Origin: Bacteroides sp.
GTDB taxonomy: Bacteria > Bacteroidota > Bacteroidia > Bacteroidales > Muribaculaceae
Assembly: GCA_014802325.1 (NCBI GenBank)
Contig: JAAVCK010000027.1
Location: forward strand, 1-64,000
Length of the DNA stretch: 64,000 nt
Direction: 5' to 3'
The first letter of the stretch is position 1, and every line of letters begins with the position of its first letter. Of this stretch, positions 56,884 through 64,000 are shown piece after piece. The notes under the pieces were generated by a model, which saw only the letters and a program-made list of their open reading frames with translations, did not search any database and was not told where the DNA came from. The position numbers were made by a program, and so were the translations under genes.

Positions 56884-56914
56884 TTCGATAAATATTTAAA
56901 TGTTAACATTTTAT

Positions 56915-56950
56915 GCAATGTGCCGGGCTGCACGTCCCGACAGAGATTGC
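56915..56950 (-). promoter_or_regulatory. Structured rplS leader, candidate L19 autoregulatory element
   Basis: In the minus-strand leader, an outer stem GCAAT/ATTGC (56946-56950 with 56915-56919) encloses an inner stem GUCGGG/CCCGGC (56936-56941 with 56922-56927, one G-U pair) and an 8-base loop. It ends 32 bases before the rplS ATG. Ribosomal proteins often bind such leaders to repress their own synthesis, and L19 leaders have been proposed in Bacteroidetes. Confidence 0.5.
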
Positions 56951-56961
56951 GTTTTCGGCTG

Positions 56962-56993
56962 CAAAATTAATAAAATTTCTCATTATTAACAAA
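56962..56993 (-). promoter_or_regulatory. rplS promoter
   Basis: TAATTTTG at 56962-56969 on the minus strand, with TTG about 21 bases upstream (56991-56993). The leader would be about 73 bases. Confidence 0.65.
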
Positions 56994-57012
56994 TTGCACG
57001 CCTAATTTTTAG

Positions 57013-57351
57013 CTATTTCTTCAAGTTTTTTTCACGATCGATTATATTCAGGCCCTCTCGTTTAGCACTGAATTCGCAGTATTTATCGGTTTGCCCGTAT
57101 AATCCTATCCAATGACAATATCTGTTAAACAGCAGACATTTGAGATCCGAGTCCGTCCCATCATTATTATACAACCAATCTGATAATCCGAGTCGCTCTA
57201 TCTCACCTCTCTCCCACTCCCAATTATTGTACTTTCCATTAGCCCAGTCACATTCGTATCCCCAAAACATAGAATTAGTTTCAGCCGGAGGATCAGACTC
57301 ACCATTATAGTATCGACACGCTAATATTCGGTTGAAAGTTTCTGATTTCAT
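57013..57351 (-). CDS. Conserved hypothetical protein after the HxlR gene
   Basis: A 112-residue cytoplasmic protein rich in Trp, Tyr and Asn (RILACRYYNGESDPPAETN, FWGYECDWANG). I do not recognise a characterised family, but the N-terminal KSETFNRILACRYYNGE pattern looks like a conserved Bacteroidales type. The ATG at 57351 lies 13 bases after the HxlR stop; a GTG at 57378 would overlap that gene. It is probably co-transcribed with the regulator and may be part of what it controls. Confidence 0.6.
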   Translation of the reverse strand: MKSETFNRILACRYYNGESDPPAETNSMFWGYECDWANGKYNNWEWERGEIERLGLSDWLYNNDGTDSDLKCLLFNRYCHWIGLYGQTDKYCEFSAKREGLNIIDREKNLKK

Positions 57352-57364
57352 AAATGTAAAAATT

Positions 57365-57709
57365 TCAACTGTTTTCACACGCCCATCCTATAAGACTGTT
57401 TAATATTGGTATCAGGCTTTTACCCTTATCGGTCAAAGAATATTCTACTCGTGGAGGTATCTCAGGAAACAATTCCCTTTTTATGAGCATATCTTCTTCG
57501 AGAACTTTCAAATTCGATGTAAGCACTTTGGGTGAAATATCCGGGAGCGCTCTGCCGATTTGATTAAAGCGCGTCTTATCATTCTCCGCAAGTATGCATA
57601 AAATCAATATCGCCCACTTACCTGAAAAGCGAGCAATCACATTTCTCACCGGACAGGTTTCGATTGAAGTATATTTTTTTAAGTTTTCTTGTATCTGCAA
57701 ATTACTCAT
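57365..57709 (-). CDS. HxlR-family transcriptional regulator
   Basis: A 114-residue winged-helix regulator. The family traits are all present: CPVRNVIARFSGKWAILILC (about 20-39, with the conserved Cys), a DNA-recognition helix region FNQIGRALPDISPKVLTSNL (about 49-68) and the wing EIPPRVEYSLTDKGKSLIPI (about 84-103). The Cys can act as a redox or electrophile sensor in relatives. It is divergent from a cupin gene, with interlocked promoters between them, a layout that suggests the cupin gene is its target. ATG at 57709 preferred over a TTG at 57715. Confidence 0.93.
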   Translation of the reverse strand: MSNLQIQENLKKYTSIETCPVRNVIARFSGKWAILILCILAENDKTRFNQIGRALPDISPKVLTSNLKVLEEDMLIKRELFPEIPPRVEYSLTDKGKSLIPILNSLIGWACENS

Positions 57710-57781
57710 ATCCAATATTTGTTACCGTAAAGTAAGTATATATCTTTTTTGAAACCTCTTGTTTTTACTGAATTATGGTCT

Positions 57782-57789
57782 TATCTTTG
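57782..57789 (+). promoter_or_regulatory. Promoter box of the cupin gene
   Basis: TATCTTTG on the plus strand; transcription should begin near 57794. It faces the HxlR promoter box at 57820-57827. Confidence 0.65.
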
Positions 57790-57819
57790 CGCTATCATTA
57801 AGAAAGCGGATTACTTCTG

Positions 57820-57827
57820 CAAAGTTA
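57820..57827 (-). promoter_or_regulatory. Promoter box of the HxlR gene
   Basis: TAACTTTG on the minus strand; transcription should begin near 57813 and run through the cupin promoter. The two 5' ends overlap by about 20 bases. Confidence 0.6.
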
Positions 57828-57855
57828 GTAAACAATTTTTCAATACATAAAAATT

Positions 57856-58266
57856 ATGAATGAAATTAAGACACTCAACTCCGGCGAAAAATTCGCCCAT
57901 GCCTCGGTAGGCTCTTTAAAAAACTTTGAGGGCAAGCAATTCGTGAAGGATGCCACGGGCGCAACTTCTTGCGAAATATCTTTCGGCACTTTACCCTCAG
58001 GCGCCTCAGTACCTTTCTTCCATAGCCACAAGGCTAACGAGGAAAACTACATCATTCTCTCGGGCTGCGGAAAATTTCAGGTAGATGATAACGTCTTCAA
58101 CATCGCGGAAGGCTCCGTAATTCGTGTTGCCACTAATTGCGACCGTAATATTAAATGTACCTCAGAAGAGCCTATGTGCTATATATGTATCCAGGCTAAA
58201 GAAGGAAGCCTCGGAGCATACACCATGACCGACGCTGACATTACCGAACGTACATCACTACTCTGA
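57856..58266 (+). CDS. Cupin-domain protein
   Basis: A 136-residue single-cupin protein. The fold motifs are VPFFHSHKANEENYIILSGCGKF, with the first metal-binding His pair and Glu, and the second strand motif in IAEGSVIRVATNC, where the usual second-motif His is absent. Cupins include dioxygenases, isomerases and small sensor proteins; the substrate is not predictable. It is divergent from the HxlR gene and probably under its control. Confidence 0.85.
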   Translation: MNEIKTLNSGEKFAHASVGSLKNFEGKQFVKDATGATSCEISFGTLPSGASVPFFHSHKANEENYIILSGCGKFQVDDNVFNIAEGSVIRVATNCDRNIKCTSEEPMCYICIQAKEGSLGAYTMTDADITERTSLL

Positions 58267-58309
58267 AATTCGACTCAATAAAAATTTCCATATTGCCCCA
58301 TAATATTAT

Positions 58310-58341
58310 GAGGCTGTCAGTTCACTTGTGAGACAGCCTCT
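58310..58341 (+). terminator. Terminator of the cupin gene
   Basis: GAGGCTGTC pairs with GACAGCCTC around a 13-base loop, followed by TTTGTTGG. It belongs to the GAGGCTG hairpin family seen elsewhere in the window. Confidence 0.75.
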
Positions 58342-58370
58342 TTGTTGGTTCGTTCCGAAAAAGGCGATAC

Positions 58371-58646
58371 GGTCAGCGTCAGCACCTCGCGGAACTTAAC
58401 TCGCGAAACCGCCACGAGTCAGCGTTTATCTCCACTTCGCCGGAGATTTTTGCAAATCTCCACGCCCAAGTCAACGACCTTATCACAAATCATTCCGAAC
58501 CCCCCATGACTTATTCAGACAGCGAGTTGCAGCAGATTGAGAAATCTGCAAGCATATACTTGAAATGATGCATGCACAAGTAGGATCGCCCCTTGCTATC
58601 GAGAACGCCCACCGCAATTTATTGGATATGGAAGATGATGAATAGC
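58371..58646 (+). pseudogene. Relic of prophage-like small genes
   Basis: One frame from about 58371 reads without a stop through protein-like sequence (QHLAELNSRNRHESAFIS, then SPEIFANLHAQVNDLITNHS) into a likely start MTYSDSELQQIEKSASIYLK at 58506, and stops at 58566. The next frame continues with MMHAQVGSPLAIENAHRNLL and DMEDDE to 58646. Small proteins with this kind of start and end occur in Bacteroidales phages and conjugative elements; here the middle seems deleted. The assignment rests on recollected pattern, so it is tentative. Confidence 0.45.
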
Positions 58647-58657
58647 AGATTTTTTGC

Positions 58658-58665
58658 TAACTTTG
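58658..58665 (+). promoter_or_regulatory. Promoter box of the first Crp-like gene
   Basis: TAACTTTG ends 9 bases before the ATG at 58675, so the leader is at most a few bases. Confidence 0.6.
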
Positions 58666-58674
58666 TCAATAATT

Positions 58675-59247
58675 ATGGCACAGTTTAACTCATATATTGA
58701 TTTTTTAGATCTCTCGGCTGTCATTGATTTTTGCCGTGAGAATGGAAAACTATGCCATTATAAGAAAGGAGATTACTTTGTTCAGCAAGGTTCAATAGCA
58801 CGTTATGCAGCCCTCGTAGTGTCAGGCTATTTCAAATTAGCAACTCTTAATGAATCGGGAGATGAGGCAGTATTTAATTTCGCTTTCCCAGGGCAATTCA
58901 TTACAGATTTCCATTCGTCTTTACACGGAGCTTCCTCCAAATTCTCAATTATCGCCGGTGCCGATTGCAAGATAATGCGAGTGCCGTTAAGTACTTTCAA
59001 GGATTTTCTTTCCCCTTCTCTGATAGACGAATATAAGGCGCTGTTCAACATGGCATTCATGCGGTTGCTCAATCTCTACCGCAAATCACCACGTCAGCGC
59101 TATGTGGAATTGTGTGAACAATATCCACAAGTTACCGATACTGTTACATTGAAAGATTTATCCTCTTTCCTGTTGATCACTCCCAACCATCTCAGCCGCA
59201 TCAGACGAGAACTGGCGAAAATTTCAGACACCAACCTTAAAAAATAA
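58675..59247 (+). CDS. Crp/Fnr-family transcriptional regulator (first copy)
   Basis: A 190-residue regulator with an N-terminal cyclic-nucleotide-binding-like beta-barrel (about 20-120; YKKGDYFVQQGSIARYAALV, then GYFKLATLNESGDEAVFNFA) and a C-terminal winged helix (about 145-190; LKDLSSFLLITPNHLSRIRR). The canonical cAMP pocket (GE-A-RSA) is not kept (FITDFHSSLHGASSKF), so the ligand is probably different or none. It starts 9 bases after its promoter box. A second member lies at 60438, separated by a broken TonB-like gene and a phage-gene relic. Confidence 0.9.
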   Translation: MAQFNSYIDFLDLSAVIDFCRENGKLCHYKKGDYFVQQGSIARYAALVVSGYFKLATLNESGDEAVFNFAFPGQFITDFHSSLHGASSKFSIIAGADCKIMRVPLSTFKDFLSPSLIDEYKALFNMAFMRLLNLYRKSPRQRYVELCEQYPQVTDTVTLKDLSSFLLITPNHLSRIRRELAKISDTNLKK

Positions 59248-59290
59248 GGTGGTCTATACATTTGTTAAGACCAATTCCATTTACCCTTAT

Positions 59291-59298
59291 TAACTTTG
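59291..59298 (+). promoter_or_regulatory. Promoter box before the TonB-like pseudogene
   Basis: TAACTTTG, 54 bases before the ATG at 59353. A TGGTCT/AGACCA hairpin just upstream (about 59253-59276) may end the Crp-like gene. Confidence 0.55.
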
Positions 59299-59352
59299 CG
59301 GTCGGATAGTGTTCACACCATCCACTACATTTTAATAATAACATTGTGTTAT

Positions 59353-59992
59353 ATGAAGAAATTATTTATAATTTCCTTGATTATCGTTCAGTCGTGCATT
59401 GCATTCGCGCAGAATTGCTGTGTAAACGACACTCTCGTAAAAGAAATTCGATTTCCTCTTACTCTGAACGATAAAACCGAATTCTTCTATTTCAACAACG
59501 AATGGATTCGGGGAGCTAACCCTGGTATGGTTCCGGCCGACTCCATTCTAAAGGCGGAGGTAAAAAACGACGAGTATGGAAATCGCTCCCTATTTCTGAC
59601 CGTCTCTCCCGAAATTCTTGCACAGATAAAAGCGGACGAAGGAAAACTCTGGTATGAACCGGACTTCGTTTGCGAGTTCCCCGGTGGTAGCGGAAAAATT
59701 AAAAGAATGGATTGAGGAAAATATCCGAATTCCCGAAGGATTCAAGGGTAGCGAAAGAGTCTTTGTTAATATTACCGTTCATACAGATGGCTCAATTAGT
59801 GACCCGAAGATTATTCGGCGTCCGAGCAAAAACGAGGCAGTTAATCAAGAAGCATTAAGGCTTGCGAATGCATTGCCCAAGTTCCGCGTCAAATACTATA
59901 TTCCTCACTTAAAGAAAAACATTAGCTGTATCATTCCGATAACATTTAAGGAACCGGGCGCGATATTTATAAGAGGTGATAAAAGCAACTGA
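59353..59992 (+). pseudogene. TonB C-terminal-domain protein split by one frameshift
   Basis: The first frame (59353-59715) encodes a signal peptide (MKKLFIISLIIVQSCIAFAQ), a middle domain and the first part of a TonB C-terminal domain, ending FVCEFPGG. The next frame continues exactly where the family expects (EKLKEWIEENIRIPEGFKGS, then FVNITVHTDGSISDPKII) and stops at 59992. Removing one G in AGCGGAAAAA (59689-59698) restores a single protein of about 212 residues with the typical FPGG...NIRIP core. It is a natural break, a sequencing error, or a slippage site. TonB C-terminal domains contact outer-membrane receptors. Confidence 0.75.
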
Positions 59993-60376
59993 ATTGAACT
60001 ACTTTAAGGGCGCACATGCAATACTTGTCATTTTTCCTATTCCTTTGGATATGATAAATTCAAAAGAGTAAACAATCGCGTCTTTTACTGCATAAAGCGG
60101 CTTGTGTATCTTCGCGCTACATAAGCCGTTTTCTATGTCATATCCTAACGCTATTGAAGTTTGCCGCGCCGAACTCTTTTCAAAAGAGGTGGAACTGCGC
60201 GGCCGTTATCCGCAAGCTCTTGTGGATAATGGTGCTTCGTGTGCGCGAAATGTATAACTGGTTCATCGCCAATCCCGACGGCACCGACGCTTTCTATACT
60301 CTCTACATCGGCGCAGAGAAATTCCCCTACCACGATACTTTTGCCCTCTCGGTATCAGGCGTTTCATATTTTTTTG

Positions 60377-60384
60377 TAACTTTG
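60377..60384 (+). promoter_or_regulatory. Promoter box of the second Crp-like gene
   Basis: TAACTTTG; transcription should begin near 60390, giving a leader of about 48 bases that contains the palindrome at 60418-60430. Confidence 0.6.
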
Positions 60385-60417
60385 CCTTCGGAAAGGTTAC
60401 TACCGTTCCACGATATT

Positions 60418-60430
60418 TTGGTAATACCAA
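60418..60430. promoter_or_regulatory. Palindrome upstream of the second Crp-like gene
   Basis: TTGGTAATACCAA is a perfect 6+1+6 palindrome in the leader, 8 bases before the GTG start. It is a candidate operator, for example for autoregulation. Confidence 0.45.
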
Positions 60431-60437
60431 CTATACA

Positions 60438-61022
60438 GTGAAATCCTCCAACTTTAATACATATTACGAGAACATCGACTCCGACTTTTGGCGCAACTTA
60501 TGTGTCGAGAAAGGAGTGTTACGCAAATATGACAAAGGAGAACTGTTTGCCGAGGAAGGACGGATTGCCAAATATTTAGGTTACATTAAGTCAGGCTCTC
60601 TAAAATATGTAGTCTTTGCCCCTGACGGCACCGAGAGAGTTGTCGGTTTGGAGTTTGCCGGTGAGTTTGTCGCTGATTTTCCGTTTTCCTTATACGGCAA
60701 AAAATCGCGCGTTTCAATAGTCGCGGTTACTCCTTGCGAGATCTATTGTATCTCGGCACGAGAAATAGGTGCACTGATGGAATCGGATGCTGAGTTATAT
60801 AGAGTTATAGCCGAAAGTAGTATTGCTCTTTTCGACACCACTTATAACCGTTATATCGACCTTTACATTAAATCAGCAAAAGAGCGATACGATGAACTTG
60901 TCAATAAATACGAAGACATTTTTTCGATTTTCTCCCTCAAAGACATAGCCTCATTCCTTAACATTACCCCTACATACCTGAGTAGGTTACGAAATGTAAA
61001 GCATTCGCAAGTGGGCTTGTAG
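60438..61022 (+). CDS. Crp/Fnr-family transcriptional regulator (second copy)
   Basis: A 194-residue regulator with the same domain plan as the gene at 58675: a cyclic-nucleotide-like barrel (LRKYDKGELFAEEGRIAKYL, then GSLKYVVFAPDGTERVVGL) and a winged helix (SLKDIASFLNITPTYLSRLR). The end diverges after the recognition helix (NVKHSQVGL). A GTG start at 60438 is used; no ATG lies nearby. It may regulate the outer-membrane protein gene downstream. The cAMP pocket is not canonical. Confidence 0.87.
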   Translation: MKSSNFNTYYENIDSDFWRNLCVEKGVLRKYDKGELFAEEGRIAKYLGYIKSGSLKYVVFAPDGTERVVGLEFAGEFVADFPFSLYGKKSRVSIVAVTPCEIYCISAREIGALMESDAELYRVIAESSIALFDTTYNRYIDLYIKSAKERYDELVNKYEDIFSIFSLKDIASFLNITPTYLSRLRNVKHSQVGL

Positions 61023-61101
61023 TGCATGTCGGCAAAGACGGTGCGCGGTCATAGGACAAGACCCACCGCAAAAAGCCACGGCAAATAATAAAATTTCTTC
61101 G

Positions 61102-61122
61102 ACTCTCAACTTTGTTTGAGAG
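61102..61122 (+). terminator. Terminator between the Crp-like gene and the beta-barrel gene
   Basis: ACTCTCAA pairs with TTGAGAGT around a short loop, followed by TTTTATTTTT. Confidence 0.85.
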
Positions 61123-61141
61123 TTTTTATTTTTAATGTCGG

Positions 61142-61149
61142 TAAATTTG
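61142..61149 (+). promoter_or_regulatory. Promoter box of the beta-barrel gene
   Basis: TAAATTTG lies 26 bases before the ATG at 61176, a plausible -7 box. Confidence 0.5.
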
Positions 61150-61175
61150 CGCCGTAATCTGAATGACTTTGAGTT

Positions 61176-63266
61176 ATGAAACAAATATATTGCTTAATTG
61201 GTATATGGCTATGTACTTTCAGTGCAATAGCGCAAAGTGAGACTAACGACAGTATCAAAACACAGGAGCTTGACGAGGTGGTAGTAGAGGCACAACTTCA
61301 ATCTACATCTGCAACCGTATCCACCTATCTTCCCACAAAGCGCCAACGCAATGCAGCCCAAAACGGTCCTGAACTTCTAAATCACATGGCTATTCCTCAA
61401 CTCGGTTTGGTGTCAGGATATAAAGTAACTACCAACGCAGGGGAGAAAGTTGACCTTTATATAGACTATGTTCCTGCTTCTGAAGATGATTTGAATGGAA
61501 TGCGAATGACTGACGTTAAGAAGGTTGAATATTATGATTTTCCCACTGACCCGCGTTTTCAAGGCTCGCAGCATGTAATCAACTTCATCATGCAAAAGTA
61601 TGAATATGGAGGCTATGTAAAAGCATATGCTAATGAGTTTTTTATCGCCAATTCAGGACAACTCAACCTGTTCTCCAAACTCCAATATAAACGTATGACT
61701 TTCGACATAGGAGTCGGTGGCTGGTATTCTACGAATGGCCATCTGAGTCAGGCTACCGTAGAAACATATATGCTTCCGCAGACTGACGGCTCTATAAAAA
61801 CATTTGATCGAATATATGAGCCGAACTATGTCAAAGTTCGACAGCAATCATATTGGCCTACTTTCAAGGCTTCATATCTTACCGAGAAGATAACAATGGT
61901 AAACACTTTGGGTGCAAATTTCTTTAGTTCACCCAAGCAGAATACAGCAGGTAAAGTATATTTCTCTCCAGCAGACTTTCCCTCTACTGATTATACCGAT
62001 GAACAAAACAGTCGCACAAACTCCATGACTTATTCAGGTTTTTGGAATTTCGTGCTACCCCACGGCAACAGCCTTAGTTTCAATCCCTACTATTCATATT
62101 CCCATACCAACCAACACAGACTCTATTCCGAGGTTTCAAGCCTATCTTTTGCCAACGGTGCAAATGATGATTCGCACCGTGCCACCGCTTCACTGCGATT
62201 CATGCACGACTTTGGCAAATATGGCAACATTACCGCCATTCTAAACGGAACACTCCTTTCCAATCGTACCCAATATTCAGGCACTTCAACCGCTTCTGAC
62301 CATCTGACTACCTATCGTGTCGGTCCCGGCTTGTTCTACAACTATAAAACCGATAAATTCAACGGACTTATTGGAGGTGGGTTTAATTACGATCACTCAA
62401 CTTTGGGCGATGTATCAGAGCATTCCACACAACCGTGGATGGATTTTTCACTTCAATATGCTTTTAACAATAAAAACTCCATAAGCGCAGAATTTCATCA
62501 CGCCACGTGGACCTTGGCTTCAACATACCGTAGTACAGCCATAATACAGTCAAATCCATTGTTCAGCTACACCGGCAACCCGGATATAGCACCCTATAAG
62601 AGCTGGGATGCAAGCTTGAGATATGTGTTCATGCCCAACAATAGATTTAATTTTGCGGCTTTCGGTCAAACTACCATAATTACCGACCGATATGCCTATG
62701 TATATAAGGCATCTCCAGACGGCATTCTCCGCACCATACAGCAAAAGGGAGTTGGCAATTATTCTTCATGGCTATATGGAGTGCAAGGCACCGCACGACT
62801 CTTCAACAACAGCCTGATGATTAACGGACAGGTGGCTCACAGAATAGTACGCAACGGCGTGCCCTTTGATTGGACTAAGCAACGTGTACTATGGTATATT
62901 CAAGCATTCTATTATGTTGGAGGGTGGAACTTCGGTCTGCAATATCAATCGCCACAAGAATACTGCGATGGTTACGTCAACGGCACATGGATGAAAGACA
63001 AAAGCGCATACACCGCAATTGTAGGATGGGGCAATTCCTCGTGGAACGTACAGGCACGGCTCACCAATCCCTTCCGTTGGAATTGGGAAGCATCAAAATC
63101 CGAAACGACAAGTCCGAACTATGATGTAGCCACCACCTATTACAATACAAGTTATCATTGTTACGTATTGCTTTCGGCTACCTATACTTTCGGCTTCGGC
63201 AAGAAGATACAACGCGGCAATGAGGCATCGCAACAAATGGGCACATCATCAAGTATTCTAAAGTAA
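61176..63266 (+). CDS. Outer-membrane beta-barrel protein (TonB-receptor-related)
   Basis: A 696-residue outer-membrane protein. It has a signal peptide (about 1-19), an N-terminal region resembling a TonB-receptor plug (LDEVVVEAQLQSTSATVSTY at about 32-51, then ELLNHMAIPQLGL), then beta-barrel-like strands with alternating aromatics up to the end (CYVLLSATYTFGFGKKIQRG). The sequence fits the outer-membrane beta-barrel family that lacks SusC-type carbohydrate partners. A SusD partner is not adjacent. It may be under the Crp-like regulator upstream. Substrate unknown. Confidence 0.82.
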   Translation: MKQIYCLIGIWLCTFSAIAQSETNDSIKTQELDEVVVEAQLQSTSATVSTYLPTKRQRNAAQNGPELLNHMAIPQLGLVSGYKVTTNAGEKVDLYIDYVPASEDDLNGMRMTDVKKVEYYDFPTDPRFQGSQHVINFIMQKYEYGGYVKAYANEFFIANSGQLNLFSKLQYKRMTFDIGVGGWYSTNGHLSQATVETYMLPQTDGSIKTFDRIYEPNYVKVRQQSYWPTFKASYLTEKITMVNTLGANFFSSPKQNTAGKVYFSPADFPSTDYTDEQNSRTNSMTYSGFWNFVLPHGNSLSFNPYYSYSHTNQHRLYSEVSSLSFANGANDDSHRATASLRFMHDFGKYGNITAILNGTLLSNRTQYSGTSTASDHLTTYRVGPGLFYNYKTDKFNGLIGGGFNYDHSTLGDVSEHSTQPWMDFSLQYAFNNKNSISAEFHHATWTLASTYRSTAIIQSNPLFSYTGNPDIAPYKSWDASLRYVFMPNNRFNFAAFGQTTIITDRYAYVYKASPDGILRTIQQKGVGNYSSWLYGVQGTARLFNNSLMINGQVAHRIVRNGVPFDWTKQRVLWYIQAFYYVGGWNFGLQYQSPQEYCDGYVNGTWMKDKSAYTAIVGWGNSSWNVQARLTNPFRWNWEASKSETTSPNYDVATTYYNTSYHCYVLLSATYTFGFGKKIQRGNEASQQMGTSSSILK

Positions 63267-63282
63267 ACAGCAACTCATACTC

Positions 63283-63318
63283 CACGGAAACCTCGGCAAT
63301 AATTGTCGGGGTTTTCTT
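63283..63318 (+). terminator. Terminator of the beta-barrel gene
   Basis: CCTCGGCAAT pairs with ATTGTCGGGG (one wobble), followed by TTTTCTT. An outer AACTC/GAGTT pairing is also possible. Confidence 0.8.
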
Positions 63319-63603
63319 ATGGAGTTGCGGCACCGCCGCCGCGCTTTCGTGTCATCTCCTCTGGCGCTTCGCTTCGCGAAGAACCGAGCCTAAGGTCTCG
63401 ACCAAAAGGCTTCAACCTTTAGATCAACGAGCGTAGGCGAGTTAATCGCTAACTCATACGACCTTTCGGTGATCGCTTTGCGCTTTGCTTCGCTAAGAAA
63501 TCCGCGACTGCTGCATCTTCAAAGTCAATGACCTTGAAGTATTCCTTTGATACAATAAAATTTCATTTCATTCGTTATTACTTCAAAACGTAAATTGCTC
63601 ATT
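63319..63603. other. Structured spacer with two related repeat units
   Basis: No gene is visible. Units GCGCTTCGCTTCGCGAAGAA (63364-63383) and GCGCTTTGCTTCGCTAAGAA (63480-63499) are near-copies, and the first contains the perfect palindrome CTTCGCGAAG. GAGTTA/TAACTC and an imperfect CTTCAA/TTGAAG hairpin lie between or after them. It may be a spacer repeat or a non-coding RNA. Confidence 0.45.
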
Positions 63604-64000
63604 ATGAATAAATATCTCTTGCTTTTGATACTGCCGCTTCTGTCATTCACATTGACAGGCTGTGATGATGAAGACGATGTGAAACCATTCAACTTGGACC
63701 TTTTTGCCGGAACATGGGAGGTTATAGATAATGGTAATCAAGTATTGCTTCAACGAGATTGTATACTGGATATAACTTCCTCTCAGACTCACGAAGGATT
63801 TGGTGGCTATCAAGGATATTTCACGACATATTTCATTAGAGATGATGATACTCTAATACATGATGAAATATTCTCATGGTCTATTCGTGAAATAGATAAT
63901 CATATTCCACTTTTAACTGTTTTGATTAAGGGACAGCTTGATACCGATAACCCTTGGGATGGTAATTATTACTACAGGATAACTAAGCTTACTGACACTG
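63604..64000 (+). CDS. Lipoprotein, partial (cut by window end)
   Basis: The frame from the ATG at 63604 stays open to the end of the window (132 codons visible). It has a lipoprotein signal: a hydrophobic stretch LLLLILPLLSFTLTGC with the lipobox LTGC, Cys at about residue 19, then an acidic DDEDDVKPFN tether. The mature part (NLDLFAGTWEVIDNGNQVLL) has a lipocalin-like start (WEV) but the family is uncertain. It is probably on the surface or periplasmic side. The neighbouring beta-barrel gene ends 337 bases before it. Confidence 0.7.
   Translation, partial: MNKYLLLLILPLLSFTLTGCDDEDDVKPFNLDLFAGTWEVIDNGNQVLLQRDCILDITSSQTHEGFGGYQGYFTTYFIRDDDTLIHDEIFSWSIREIDNHIPLLTVLIKGQLDTDNPWDGNYYYRITKLTDT

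Larger units (their letters stand above)
60135..60440 (+). pseudogene. Relic of a prophage-like gene with a single T insertion
   Basis: From the ATG at 60135 the frame reads MSYPNAIEVCRAELFSKEVE, then LRGRYPQALVD, and goes out of frame at about 60230. Deleting one T there gives DKVLRVREMYNWFIANPD, a continuous start of a protein type I associate with Bacteroidales prophages. Beyond NPD the sequence no longer follows that pattern, so the gene is also truncated. It overlaps the promoter region of the second Crp-like gene. Confidence 0.45.

Noticed and set aside
59654-59992. Separate gene starting at ATG 59654
   Set aside because: Its first residues are out-of-frame reading of the upstream half; it is the second part of one TonB-domain gene.

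Overview
The window looks like a chromosomal segment of a gut Bacteroidales bacterium, most likely in or near Muribaculaceae (family placement is inference). The supporting signs are repeated Bacteroidetes-type promoters (TAnnTTTG near -7, sometimes TTG/TTTG about 20 bases upstream), few clear Shine-Dalgarno sites, Bacteroidales-typical families (DUF4290, DUF4250, DUF4332, HU-SPOR protein, thioester-less alpha-2-macroglobulin, EF-G paralogue) and C-terminal YDLSGxxV / YFDLCGRxV tails on secreted proteins. I found no tRNA, rRNA or CRISPR array.

Left part (1-15450, minus strand). A dense co-directional run reads clpP, clpX, recQ, ftsE, DUF4290, rimM, a small acidic protein, an OmpA-like protein, a membrane protein, two secreted proteins, a 1,624-residue exonuclease-RecQ-UvrD fusion helicase and, coupled to it by an ATGA overlap, an 85-residue fragment of a protein kinase N-lobe. 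A terminator closes the run at 84-116. The fusion helicase plus kinase-like partner is the most unusual protein-coding system here.

Middle (15600-45500). Flavodoxin; a SIMPL protein; putrescine synthesis (aguA-aguB) behind DUF4250; a ruvX-def-ettA operon; a small membrane protein with an FMN reductase; then a small mobile-element scar at 23601-24896 (internally deleted IS1182-type element with both inverted repeats, a structured RNA candidate, a DUF4406 gene and a small gene with an in-frame stop). After it come maf, DUF2520, a nitroreductase, HU-SPOR, a very large alpha-2-macroglobulin, and a sigma/anti-sigma/Spy-like set. On the plus strand follow a glycosyltransferase, folB, a His-rich CobW GTPase, an ABC-F ATPase, rsmG and a metallo-hydrolase. 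Another ABC-F gene lies opposite two NUDIX genes and a K+/H+ antiporter.

Right part (45500-56900). An EF-G paralogue lacking the catalytic switch II histidine sits divergently from lon. guaB, a double-PpiC folding factor, DUF4332, crcB and rplS follow; rplS has a structured leader that fits an autoregulatory L19 element.

Far right (57000-64000) is an accessory region with more degraded genes: an HxlR regulator facing a cupin gene from overlapping promoters, two relics resembling prophage genes, two Crp/Fnr-like regulators, a TonB-C-terminal-domain protein broken by one frameshift, an outer-membrane beta-barrel protein, and a lipoprotein cut by the window end.

The housekeeping core (Clp, Lon, RecQ, RuvX, RsmG, RimM, L19, EttA, PDF) is intact, while relics cluster at 23.6-24.9 kb and 58.3-60.4 kb.
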